This document shows, piece after piece, positions 1 through 10,200 of a stretch of DNA of 56,060 bases. Position numbers and translations under genes: made by a program. The DNA lies in assembly GCA_009103225.1 (NCBI GenBank), contig RHPI01002438.1, positions 688,755 to 744,814 on the forward strand. The letters are read 5' to 3'. Below the pieces are notes generated by a model. It saw only the letters and a list, made by a program, of their open reading frames with translations, made no database searches and was not told where the DNA came from. Positions within the stretch are counted from its first letter, which is position 1; the number at the start of each line of letters is the position of its first letter. This DNA is from Chlorokybus atmophyticus (taxonomy: Eukaryota > Streptophyta > Chlorokybophyceae > Chlorokybales > Chlorokybaceae).

Positions 1-48
<48 letters not shown>
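1..48. repeat. (AG)n microsatellite at window edge
   Basis: A perfect AG dinucleotide run fills the first 48 bases. A simple repeat at the very start, together with a poly-C run at the other end, suggests the window is a whole draft contig that breaks in low-complexity sequence. Confidence 0.95.
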
Positions 49-49
<1 letters not shown>

Positions 50-522
50 AGCGTGATTTTGTCAAAGATAACAACTTTTTAATCATGATTGTTGCTTGAC
101 TACTACATCTTTCCGTATGTAAGAGCTGAAAAGTGTGTATTGAGATTGCGGAGGAAAGCGATGAGAATCTGATGGTTGGAATTGCATCAACTTTTCATAT
201 GATCTGCATCATGTAGTACGAGGCGTTTTTGCAAGCATACTCGACTTGCACATCACACAAGGACACACTGGTCGCGCCAACATGACTGCATGGCCATGAT
301 TGAAATATTATCCAACAATGTCCAACGCGTACCACCTTCGATTACTACATGTACAAAATGGCACTTGGTGCCAGCCGCATAGGGTGAATGAACTGTCACC
401 ACACAACGTACAACTTGCTGCTAGCTGCAGCACTCCATGGGATCAGTACAACAATGTACAAAGTTCGGAGCAACTTGCCCTGCGCCCACGCCCCATGCCA
501 GGCTGTGGACTGCAGCATGGTG
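49..522. other. Downstream flank of the SDR gene, no gene seen
   Basis: This stretch lies 3' of the minus-strand NAD(P)-binding protein gene and should hold its 3' UTR and terminator. Short open frames here show no recognisable domain, and I see no RNA gene or repeat. Confidence 0.5.
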
Positions 523-3079
523 TTACTTAGCTCCCGGCAGCAGTTCTTGCAACTTAGACCAGATGCTTGGCTGCGCCATGCCTGCGCTGAGATACAATCG
601 CTCCCAAGCCGCCGTATCCTTGCCCGGACCATCGCCCTGCACATGAAACAACCCCTGAGTTACTCAGTCACACTTCACGGGCACAAAGACTGCTACCAGA
701 CACATAACCTGAAGCAGAGTACAGTAATGGCTACCGACAGCGACACATCACAATAACCTTGGTGCTCTCTAGTTCGTATGTTTGGTTGCATGTGCACTCC
801 AGCTGCAGCGCCTGCACAAACGCCTCTGCCACAGCTATGCGGCTCACTTCACCAGACAGCTTATCACCTGCAAGAAATGGCAGCCTAAAGGCATGACCCA
901 CTATGGTCGTTTAGGTGCACACGCATGACAAAAGGTATGCTGCAAACCTTTGCCAACAACAACACGCTGTCGCGATCCGCTGGTGGCTTTCAAGAGCGTG
1001 TTCAAGTCATATGATGTGTATGGTCCGTCCGTCAGGCGAGCGGGCCGGATGATTGTGTAAGCCAGACCAGAAGACCGCAACAACTCTTCTGACTGCCCCT
1101 TGTATGTCAAAACACCATTCAAGTTGAGTATCCTGCCGCCAAGACAGAAAGCATCAGTGCCTTATGGCTTCAACCTAGACAAACAGTTGCTCATCAAAAC
1201 GGTGCTTGTCTACAAGCAGTGGACACCGGGTTGTGGGAGGGTCAACAACTCACGAAGTGCTGTGTGAGCCGCGGTAGGTAGCCTCGCTTAGGAATGTGTG
1301 CGATTTAGTGTACATGTGCCAGTTGTGCAATACCACACACATTGCAACAACCTTGATTGGCACGTGACAACAAAGCAAGGTGCTGCGATGATACACTTAC
1401 AAAAAGGGGAATTGGTTGGCTCTTTCGACGCCAATGGAGGAAGCAAACATAAACCGCTTAACAGTTTTGGGGGTAGCTTTAATCAGGTTGGAAGCACCCA
1501 CCAGATCTACAGAAACAGACAACTCATAGTGGGTGGTCACCAACCACAGCACAAACAGGACTACACGCAAGTGGGTGCAATGACCACAAAGAGATGAGAT
1601 ATCACACTGCAGTAGAACGCCACAACCAGCACCTATGTTTTTGGGTGTATTGTCGCCGTCCCAGCGACTAGAGGGAAAGGCGGTTGTGCCTGTGCAGCAT
1701 ATCACAGCACCCACACCATCCCACATGCTGGGGACGCTCAACACCTCCGGATACCGCGTGTCGCCCATCACAAGCTGAAGACAAGCATGATCACACATCA
1801 GATGGAAGAACAACAAGCAACACTTGTTGTAATCAACATGATTGGCCACAGAGAGAAGTACCATACTTGCAGCTTTTGATGTTCGCCAAAGAGAGCACGT
1901 GCTCGCTCAATGCTGCGCACCATAGCACGCACGCTGTATCCCCTCTCCAGCAACTTGGCCACCAGGAGCTGACCTGCACACATTGCAAGAATGCTGTTGC
2001 TTCCAATACGACGACAGCATCAGCAGTACAACACTCATAACAGGGACTTGCTGCAGCATGAGCGCCATGTCTTGGTTTGCATGGCACGCAAGCATGTAAC
2101 CCTTTACTGCACTTCCGACACGACATCTTGTGTATTGTACCCAGCTAGCAATGCTGGCAAAGCCAAGACGCTATGCCTTGCAGACGTCGTTGCACGCATA
2201 CTGGAGTACACACACCTACATAGATGCATACACTCACCAGCAAGGCATACGTACCTACCCCTCCTGTTCCACCCGCGACAAGCACTTTATCTGGCGAACC
2301 GGGACTCAGAGTGTGCTGGGAGCTGCTTTCGCTTGGTGCTGTACTCGCCGATGCCGAGCAGTGGGAGATCTTAGATCTTCTGCAATGTGTGCCTGACACC
2401 TTCAACAAACTGCTGTGCCGTCCCGGCAGCACCTTCAGTATGCTAGCGAGATAGCAGTGTTTGGTGTCAGTGCTATTGACCAGGCACGTAACAGCAACCG
2501 TGTATCAAAAACACATACACTAAAGATAGTAATTACATGCACCAAGCGCGGAATGCAAACCCTCGCTACTTGCAATCATCTTTGCTGCGTGTATGCCACA
2601 ATTCGATGATAGACGCACACTTGACAAGCACAGGTACAGACTGCCCACCTCAAGCTGATGGCCGGCTGTCTGCATGAAGTTGAGGCCACCCTGCTTGACG
2701 CTGTCGAGGCATAAATTGGCTGGAACCGTCCTTGTCTTGCACTCCGCACTGCACATACGCATGCATTCAGCCTCACAAGGCGACGCACAGTCAAGCATGC
2801 AGCCAGACCGAAGCAGCCAATTCTCACTGACCTGATGGTTGGTTGGGCACAGCAGTGGTCACGGCCATTGCTGGCGCGAGCGCCGACGTCGCAGCGACAC
2901 CCATCACCGCAGCCATTCAGCAGGAAGAGCGCAAGCAACGCTACGACGGGCCGTCGTCGCCGTCGCCGCCTCCACCGCCACCGCCACCGCCACCTCCACC
3001 TCGTCGGCCAGGACTGTGGCAATGCCGTTGCTATGGGCAGTAATGCTGCCGCAGGCCCGCAGCACGGTATCTCAGACAC
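523..3079 (-). CDS. Chloroplast-type NAD(P)-binding Rossmann-fold protein (atypical SDR, At4g31530-like)
   Basis: Eight exons are inferred: 3079-2832, 2379-2255, 1973-1867, 1774-1633, 1506-1401, 1132-948, 867-758 and 636-523. They sum to 378 codons plus TAA, all with GT-AG junctions and compatible phases. The N-terminal nucleotide-binding motif KVLVAGGTGGVGQ is split by an intron. Further conserved blocks are GDTRYPEV, CTGTTAFPSSRW, FMFASSIGVER, YTIIRPARLTDGPYTSYD and, in the last exon, GDGPGKDTAAW. These blocks and their order match, from memory, the plant chloroplast protein At4g31530 of the atypical SDR (NmrA/Tic62-like) group, whose substrate is not established. Residues before about 100 are Ser/Arg-rich, fitting a plastid transit peptide. 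Exon 1 is the weakest part: it runs through a microsatellite that encodes alternating Trp/Arg, and its start is chosen only because the phase fits exon 2. Exons 2-8 are strong. Confidence 0.85.
2951..3003. repeat. (CCGCCA)n/(CCACCT)n simple repeat
   Basis: A degenerate CCG/CCA hexanucleotide tract lies inside the tentative first exon of the SDR gene. Similar GGN-type tracts sit near the 5' ends of SDE2 and RPC8 and at the 3' end of GRDP copy A. In the minus-strand reading frame it encodes a Trp-Arg alternation. Confidence 0.8.
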
Positions 3080-3971
3080 TCCTATCAGTGCGTCGCAGAG
3101 TACGAGAAGTATCCCATGCGTGAGACCACTGGTCGGGTTTAAAGTTCACACTTGGGAAATCATGTGTTGGTCCCATGGTGCTGCGGCGGGTTGGGTGTCG
3201 GGAGGTGAACGGCGACATGTTGGCTGACTCTGTTACCGGTAGGTGGCATTTGCTAACACAAACAGAGCCAGCGGCCATCACACCCACAGATATACTGTAC
3301 AAAAATTACACAGCAACTTCCTCCTCCCAAGTGACTTCCGGTTGGAGACTCACAACAGTGTTGTTGCAACCATTGTTATTGCTTTCGTATGAGAATTTCT
3401 TTCTTTGGGATGGCATCGGCTAGGGCTTTCAGAATGGTTAAAACCGCTGGGTTGGGGCATTTGAAAATGGCTTGATAAAGTTGGGCAATGAAGGTATTAA
3501 TATTGTCATCATCGACAATAGTGCCGTTCTGCTAGCGGTCAAGCGGTAAGCGGTAAGCGGTTCCCATTTTGTCAAGACACATCATGCATTTAATGAGCAA
3601 TTATTTGTACACACGGTTGTCATCGTGCTCATATAATGGAATGTATATATATAATAGCTTAAGCTGGCGCAGACTCAGCGGCTATGGTGGGTTGATACAA
3701 GCGCATTACTGTGGAGACTTCGTTCAATTTGTGATGCACAGCTGGCAGCAGGTGCACATATCAAATAAGTGTACTTTTAAGCACATGCACGTCGCAGACA
3801 CCGCAATCGCAATAACTTGCTGACAGTCAGTGTGCGGGCCATTTGAAATTCGCATTCCTCACAGTGTTCATAGATGTTACGTGCGAGAAACAAGATAGAT
3901 AGGTGTCCATTGCAGTGATGGCTGCATGCATCCGCGACTTTTCAATATTGCACACTATTGCACATTAAATT
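3080..3971. other. Intergenic, upstream of the SDR gene, 3' of the retroelement
   Basis: No protein-coding segment is recognised. Positions 3541-3561 hold a triple AAGCGGT-type tandem. The last bases (3957-3971) are part of the short repeated target site into which the retroelement inserted. Confidence 0.5.
3957..3971. repeat. Left flank of insertion: ATTGCACATTAA repeat with AATT
   Basis: ATTGCACATTAA followed by AATT abuts the left terminus. The same 12-mer occurs just beyond the right terminus at 14173-14184. AATT on each side (3968-3971 and 14172-14175) is a plausible 4-bp target-site duplication within a target that was already a short tandem repeat; a related ATTGCACACT copy lies just upstream. 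Confidence 0.55.
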
Positions 3972-3980
3972 TGTCGTGCC
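3972..3980. repeat. Left inverted terminus of the retroelement
   Basis: TGTCGTGCC is the near inverted complement of GGCATGACA at 14163-14171 (8 of 9 positions). The outer dinucleotides TG and CA are those expected for retroviral integrase-processed ends. Confidence 0.5.
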
Positions 3981-4210
3981 TGTCATGGTCGAGGGCAACC
4001 TTGTCTCGGGCAGGCTGCAGAGGAGTGCTAGTGCTGCACGCATGCTAGTGCCGTGCACTGCATTGGAGTCATGCAAGCAACAGACAACCCCCCAATCGTG
4101 GGCATAGACTTGAAGATGAGCCTACGCGGTGTTTAGTGCAGTGGACGAGCCGATGTTGCTCGCCACCTTTGTGTACAGACTGTGTCGTAGTGCACACAGT
4201 CAACAAGCCA

Positions 4211-4220
4211 CCCCCCCTGA
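4211..4220 (-). promoter_or_regulatory. Candidate polypurine tract for plus-strand priming
   Basis: Read on the minus strand, TCAGGGGGGG lies about 30 bases after the pol stop codon and is followed by TGGCTTGTTGACT. A purine run just 3' of the coding region is where Ty3-class elements prime second-strand synthesis. The GTGGCTTGTTGACT that spans its 3' edge is the only sequence shared with the 5' end of the element (13509-13522). Confidence 0.45.
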
Positions 4221-4249
4221 GATTCTGGGGTAGCCCTCTGCTCCAGAAC

Positions 4250-7200
4250 TCAGTTCCTACCGACTGTGTGGGGGACCGTTGATGCGGCAGTCATCGCACC
4301 AGTATTCCCACAAGGGTACTGCGTCCAGCGGAGGTCAAGGCAGTAGCAGTGCATGCCTTGATTACAGCCATCGCATAACATCATCAATGGATCGTCGTCG
4401 GCGCTGCCACACTTCTCGCATCGGGTGCTGCGCAGCGGACGCGGGTGCTGGATCTGGGTGAAGCCAGCAATGTAGGGGAGATGACAGGGCGCACAATTGA
4501 CCATGTTGTCCTTCATGCGCTCGCCTCGTTGTCCCAACAGGTCCAGTACCCCTGTGGGGTGCACCTTCAATACCTTGTAAACAGCACGCCCGACGGAGGT
4601 ATCGAGGGTGTCGCGTGTGGACGCCATACGGTAGACGAAGTCTCCTGACTCGAAGCGGCGCTCCCGCTCCTTGTAGAAACCACTGCGCACACGCTCATAA
4701 CGCAGCGTGTCGCGGTGCTGCGCGATGCGCAGGTTGTTGAAGGCCATGGGGACTGTGTGTTCGAACAGCGCACTGCGCACTGTCAGATCATACAACATCT
4801 CGTCGGGGTTGTCGAGATTGTCCACCACTCTGTCGACCTCCTGCTGTGCGCGGAAAGGGAGCAATGGCTGCCTTCCGAACAGTAGATAGTATGGGCTGTA
4901 CTCTCGCAGGGCTGCCTGCTTGGACAGCCGGTAGCCCATTGCTACCCATGGGAGGTGATCATCCCAGGTATTCTTCTCGTAGGCAAGGACGTACTTGCGC
5001 AGTGCCTTCTTGATGGTCTGCACGGTACGCTCGGCGAGGCCGTCGGCCTGCGGGTGGTCGCGTGAGGTGCGACGGTGGTCGATGAAGCATCTGTCGATAA
5101 GCTTGTCGAAGGCTCCTCTGAACTCCGTACCCTGGTCGGTGATGACTTCAGCGCAGCTGCCGAAGCGTCCGAGTACATGGGAGAGGAAAGCCTGGGCTAC
5201 TCCCTCACTGCTCTTGTCGGGCAGGGGCACCAGCTCCACCCACTTGGAGAAGTGCTCGATCATGACGAGGATGTAGCGGTTGCCTCGCGCTGAGGGCGCT
5301 AGGTCTCCGAGGATGTCCAGTCCCCAGCGGTAGAACAACCCGGAAATGGGAAGGGGATGCAAGGTGGCATTGCGCGTGTTGAGGCTGGCGCGAACCATGT
5401 CACACTGCTGACAGTTGCTGACGAACTCCCGCACCTGTCTGTGCACCCCATACCACCAGTACTGGGTCCTGACCAGGCTGACCGTGCGCTTGACACCGAA
5501 GTGCCCGAGCTCGGTGTGAAGGGAGGAGATGATGCCTTCACGTGCAGCTGGTGTGGGGACCTCCTGATCTGCATCTTGTATCCGTCGATACAGCCTGTCG
5601 TTGGCCCAGCGGTAACGCTGAGTGCGTTGCCGGACGCGGTCCTTCTCGCGTGCGCTCATGCCTGCTGGAAGTTGTCCAGTCTGAAGCAGTGCGAGGGATG
5701 GCTCGTCCAGCCAGATGTCTTGTCGTGTGTCGGTGGGTGCCAGCTCCTCATCATCCACCTCAGGGTCGGCAGCGATTGCTTCTTCTGATAAAGGATCGGT
5801 GGTGGTGATGGCGGGCTCGAGAGCGGGCATGTCCCCGTCTGCTGCTGCCTCAGCGATCTGAGTCCTGCGTCCTGAGCGTAGCGCAGCGACAGCGAACATG
5901 GTGGCCACACCTGAAGGTGCAGCTGTAGGACCCAACTCATGTCGGGCGCCTGTGGCGTCGTTGGTGCTGAGGTGGGGGTTACGGCTGAGGCCATCCGCAT
6001 CCTGGTTGGCAAGGCCTGCGCGGTGTTCCACCTCGAAGTCGTACTCCTGGAGCAGCAGCGCCCATCGTGCTAACTTTCCTGTCAAGTGCTGGTTGTTCAT
6101 TAGCCACTTGAGGGGTTGATGGTCAGTGACCAGTTGGAACTGCCGTCCAAACAGGAAGGGTCGGAAGAAGGAGATGGCCCACACTGCGGCGAGACACTCC
6201 CCTTCGTAGCTGCTGTAGTTGGCCTCAGCACTGTTGTTGCTGCGGCTGGCGTACGACACTACGCGCTCCTTCTTGTTGTTGTCATGCTGTACGAGCACGG
6301 CCCCCATGCCGAGCTTGCTCCAGTCTGTGTGCAGGATGAACGACCTGGTGTAGTCAGGGCGTTGCAGAATGGGAGCTGTGGTGAGGCGGAGCTTCAGCTC
6401 CTGAAAGGCCTCCTGTTGTGCCTCCTTCCACAAGAACTCGGTGTCCTTCTTCAGTAGTTCGTTGAGAGGCCTTGCGATCTTGGCAAAGTCCTTGACAAAC
6501 CGGCGGTAATAGTTGGCAAGGCCGAGGAAGGCCCGCAGCCGCGTGAGGTCTGTGGGGGCAGGGATAGCCACCAGTGCTTCCACTTTGGCCTGCTGTACGT
6601 ACACACCATGGGGCACAATCATGTGTCCTAGGTAGGGTACCTTGTGGGTGAAGAAGGTGCACTTGTCAGGGTGCACCGTCATCCCGACTTCCTTCAGCCT
6701 CTGTAGCACCTCTTCGATGTGCTGGAGATGCTCCTCATTGCTGTGACTGAAGATGAGGATGTCGTCGATGTAGCAGCGTGCGAAGTCCAACCCCTTGAGG
6801 GCTTTGTCCATGACGCGCTGGAACTTGGCCGGAGCGTTCTTCAGTCCGAAGGGCATGACCTTCCACTGGTACAGCTGCCGGTTTCCCCAGAAGGAAGTCT
6901 TGTGCTTGTCCTCCTCCTTGATGGCGATCTGGTTGTACCCTTGGCGCATATCCAGGATACTATAGACCGTGCAGTCTCCTACATCGTCAAAGATGCCTTC
7001 TGCGGTAGGCATCGGATACCTGTCCTGCTTGGTCTTGTTGTTGAGGGGGCGATAGTCGCCACACATGCGCCGGTCTGTCCAGTTGCCTGCTGAATCTTTC
7101 TTCAGGGGCATGACGGTCGCGGCCGCAAAGTCCGATGTGGACTCCTCGATCAGGCCTGCCTCTAGCAGCGCCTTGCACCTCTGCTCCACCAAGTCTTCTT

Positions 7201-10200
7201 CTAGCTTGGAGAGGCGGTACTGTCTTCTGAACACCGGTTCGGTGTCCACTAGTTCAATGTCCATCTGGTATGCTGAGCAGATGCTCAGCTCCTTCACACT
7301 GAAACTGAATTGGCTCCTCCACTTGTTGAGGAGAGCCTCGAGTTGCTCTCGAGTCTGGCCTGTGGCCAGCGGTCCAATGGCGTGGGACCATGAGGTAGCG
7401 TTGGCGACCACTGGAATGTCTTCCACAGTAACTGCTGCCTGCTCCTCCATGTGGGCGGTCTCGAGGGCGGTGTGTGCTGCTTTGGTCTCTGAAAAGCGAG
7501 CAATCCACCCCCCAGCCAGGTGTTCGAGCTCCTGGAAGGACACATGGCGGTCCTGGAGAGCAAAGCACATTTCCAAGTACCACACCATGCTGCTCTGATC
7601 CATGGCGCGCCCTAACAACTGACATTGTTGACTGGTTGTCAGCGTGGAGCCTGCGATGCTGCTTGGAAAGAATCCCATAGCACGCTCGCGCTCGCGGGCA
7701 TTGGGTTCTTCCAGCCGTCCAGTGTTGGAGTCCAACACCATGCCGTCGCCTGCATTGCGGAACGCGTAGGAGCCTGGATGGGATACTAGTGTGGGTAGCG
7801 CGCGGCGCGGCTGACCCGGCTGGTTGCACTGGTAGAAGTGGTGGTGGTCAAGGCGTGTGACTGGTTGCGCTGTGCGTCCAGGGTCCAGGATGTCATCGAC
7901 GACGAGATTTCGTGGCCGATTGCTGTATAGGTACTCTGCCAGAAACAGGTCTTCCACAATGGCCAGGTTGGTCCACTTGGTGCGGACGCGGTGTGCACGA
8001 GATCCATAACGCGCGGCGTTGATTTTGAGAGGATGCCCCAGCAAGGAGCATACTTGCCGATAGGCCTTGGCGACGTGGTGCCGCTTGTCATCCTCGGAGT
8101 GCACATTCTCGATGATGTACCCCAAGGGCCTAGCGATCTGACTGATCTGTAGGAGTTTGATGACTCTCATTAGCTCCCAGAACAGCTGTGAGCGAGGATC
8201 CGAGAGCCCTTGGCCTCTGCCTGCCCTGGAGTGCCCTTGACACTCCCACCCTGCTATCAGCAGGTCAATGTTGCCGACTGCCTGCAGGTGATCCTTGGTA
8301 ATCCAGCGGATGTCCTGCGGTAGAGCCTTCTGGCTTCCTTGCAGTGCCGACAGTGGTAGCTGCTGCGGGTAGCGCTGGTGCAGCTGTCGTAAATGATGGC
8401 TCAGAGCCTCCTGTGCATGAGGGTCAGGGTCACAGTAGAGGTACTTGGTGACTGTTGTTCCTGTGTTGAGGACAGCCGCAAGCCCACTGACTATGCCTCC
8501 GAACAGCTCCAGCACGGTGATGCCTTGTTGTCGGCGGAACATGTGGAACTCCACAACTCCCGTAGCTATGTGGTACTGCTTCTGTACTGTAGCCTGGTCT
8601 TTGTAGGCAGGGAAGTGTGCAGTGAGCTGAGGCCTGGTCAGCAGCATGTGTGCTGCTACTTGTGCGCGCCAGCGACGCTCGGATGGCTCCTGAAAGGCCA
8701 CTTCTTTGGTGACAGTCTCTTGAGACTCATCGTACGGTGTAGGGGAGTCCTCTTCAGCGTTTAGGCTCGGGCTCGAGCTCGTTGCAGTTGTCCTTGGCTG
8801 CGTTCGGGCACGAGGCACACGTGAGCTTTTTGTAAGACTGTAGGTGGCTGCTGCAGCCGATCTTCGTTGCGAGCGGTCCTTGGCCACCAGTTCGAGAGGT
8901 AGGAATCCCTGCTCCTCTCCATCGTCCTCATCCCAATGTGGTCGAAACCATGCCTGCTCAGTCCAGCAGTCCAGCCCCATGCCGACAGGGAAGTTGCAGT
9001 CCTGTCCCAACAGTAGGTCAAAGGACCCGGCATCGGTGACCACACACCTTTGTACAATCTCGGTGCTGTGGGAAGGGTTTAGTCCGGTGAGGCGGATGCT
9101 CACAGCCTGCTTGGTAAGGCCGAGTACCTTGTCACGGTTGCCGGTTGCGGTGTCCAGCTGATAGGGACAGGGAAGCAGCTCAGCGCTGGTGATGCCGAGA
9201 TCTCGTGCGAGGTAGCGCCCAATGATGACAGGCTGTGCTCCAGTGTCCAGCATCACGCGTTTGGGTGCCCGCCCATTGACGGTCACGTGCTTGCCTTGGT
9301 TGGCGATCATGGCTGCATTGGCGTTGATGCGCAGCCTCTTGAAGCGACGGAACCTCTTGCGTGGAGAGACTGTTGCTTTATTCTCATCTGCGGGGCCTGA
9401 CCGTAGGGCAGCCAGGGCTCCTCTGCCTGATGGATCTTGTGGGCCTCCTTGTCCTCGGCTTTGTCCAAACCGTCCTTGTCGCGGTTGCTGGTACACGCGC
9501 GGTGGCCTAGGCACTGGAGGTGCTGCTGCAACCTGTCCAAGTGGAGGTGCAGGAGGGTTGACCCTCTGTGCAGCTGTTGTCATGCCAGGAGGAGTGGCCA
9601 GTGGCTGTGGCGGGAACCCTGGAGGACCTGGTGTTTGCGGGACTGCCTCTCGTGCAGCCTGCTCCTCTGCATAGGTCCATCGCACAGCATGGGCTGCCTC
9701 TCTGACTAGTGTACCTTCCCATGTCGCCGTCGCATTGTTGTCCACGTCTATATAGCGATGGTTCTGAGGCATGGGCTGCAGGTACACTGCGCGTAGGAGC
9801 CGCGCTCTCATGTCGTGGGTGATGGTGGGCACCCTGAGGATCCCTGCCATGTAAGCATCCCATCTGCCGTTGACCACTCCCACTTCCAGCACTGTTATTG
9901 CTCGTGTGCGTACAGTGAGCCGGGTCTCTGGCTGTTGGACATGCTGCTCGTAAGCAGTGGCGATGCGCCTGCGCTGACGTCCTGCCTCCACCCCTGGCAA
10001 ACTCAGTATCGCCTCCAGAGCTCCCTCCAGAGTGTCAGTGGCGGCGGAAGCCACTTCATCATAGGCTTGCCGTATGGAGCGAAGGAATGCGTCCACCCAC
10101 GCTATTCTGGCGCCGAAAGCGAACAACGGGACTGCGGGATGGTTGGTAACCAGCCACGTCACTAACCGTGCGCGTGCCGCGTTGCCATTGTCTCGCATCC

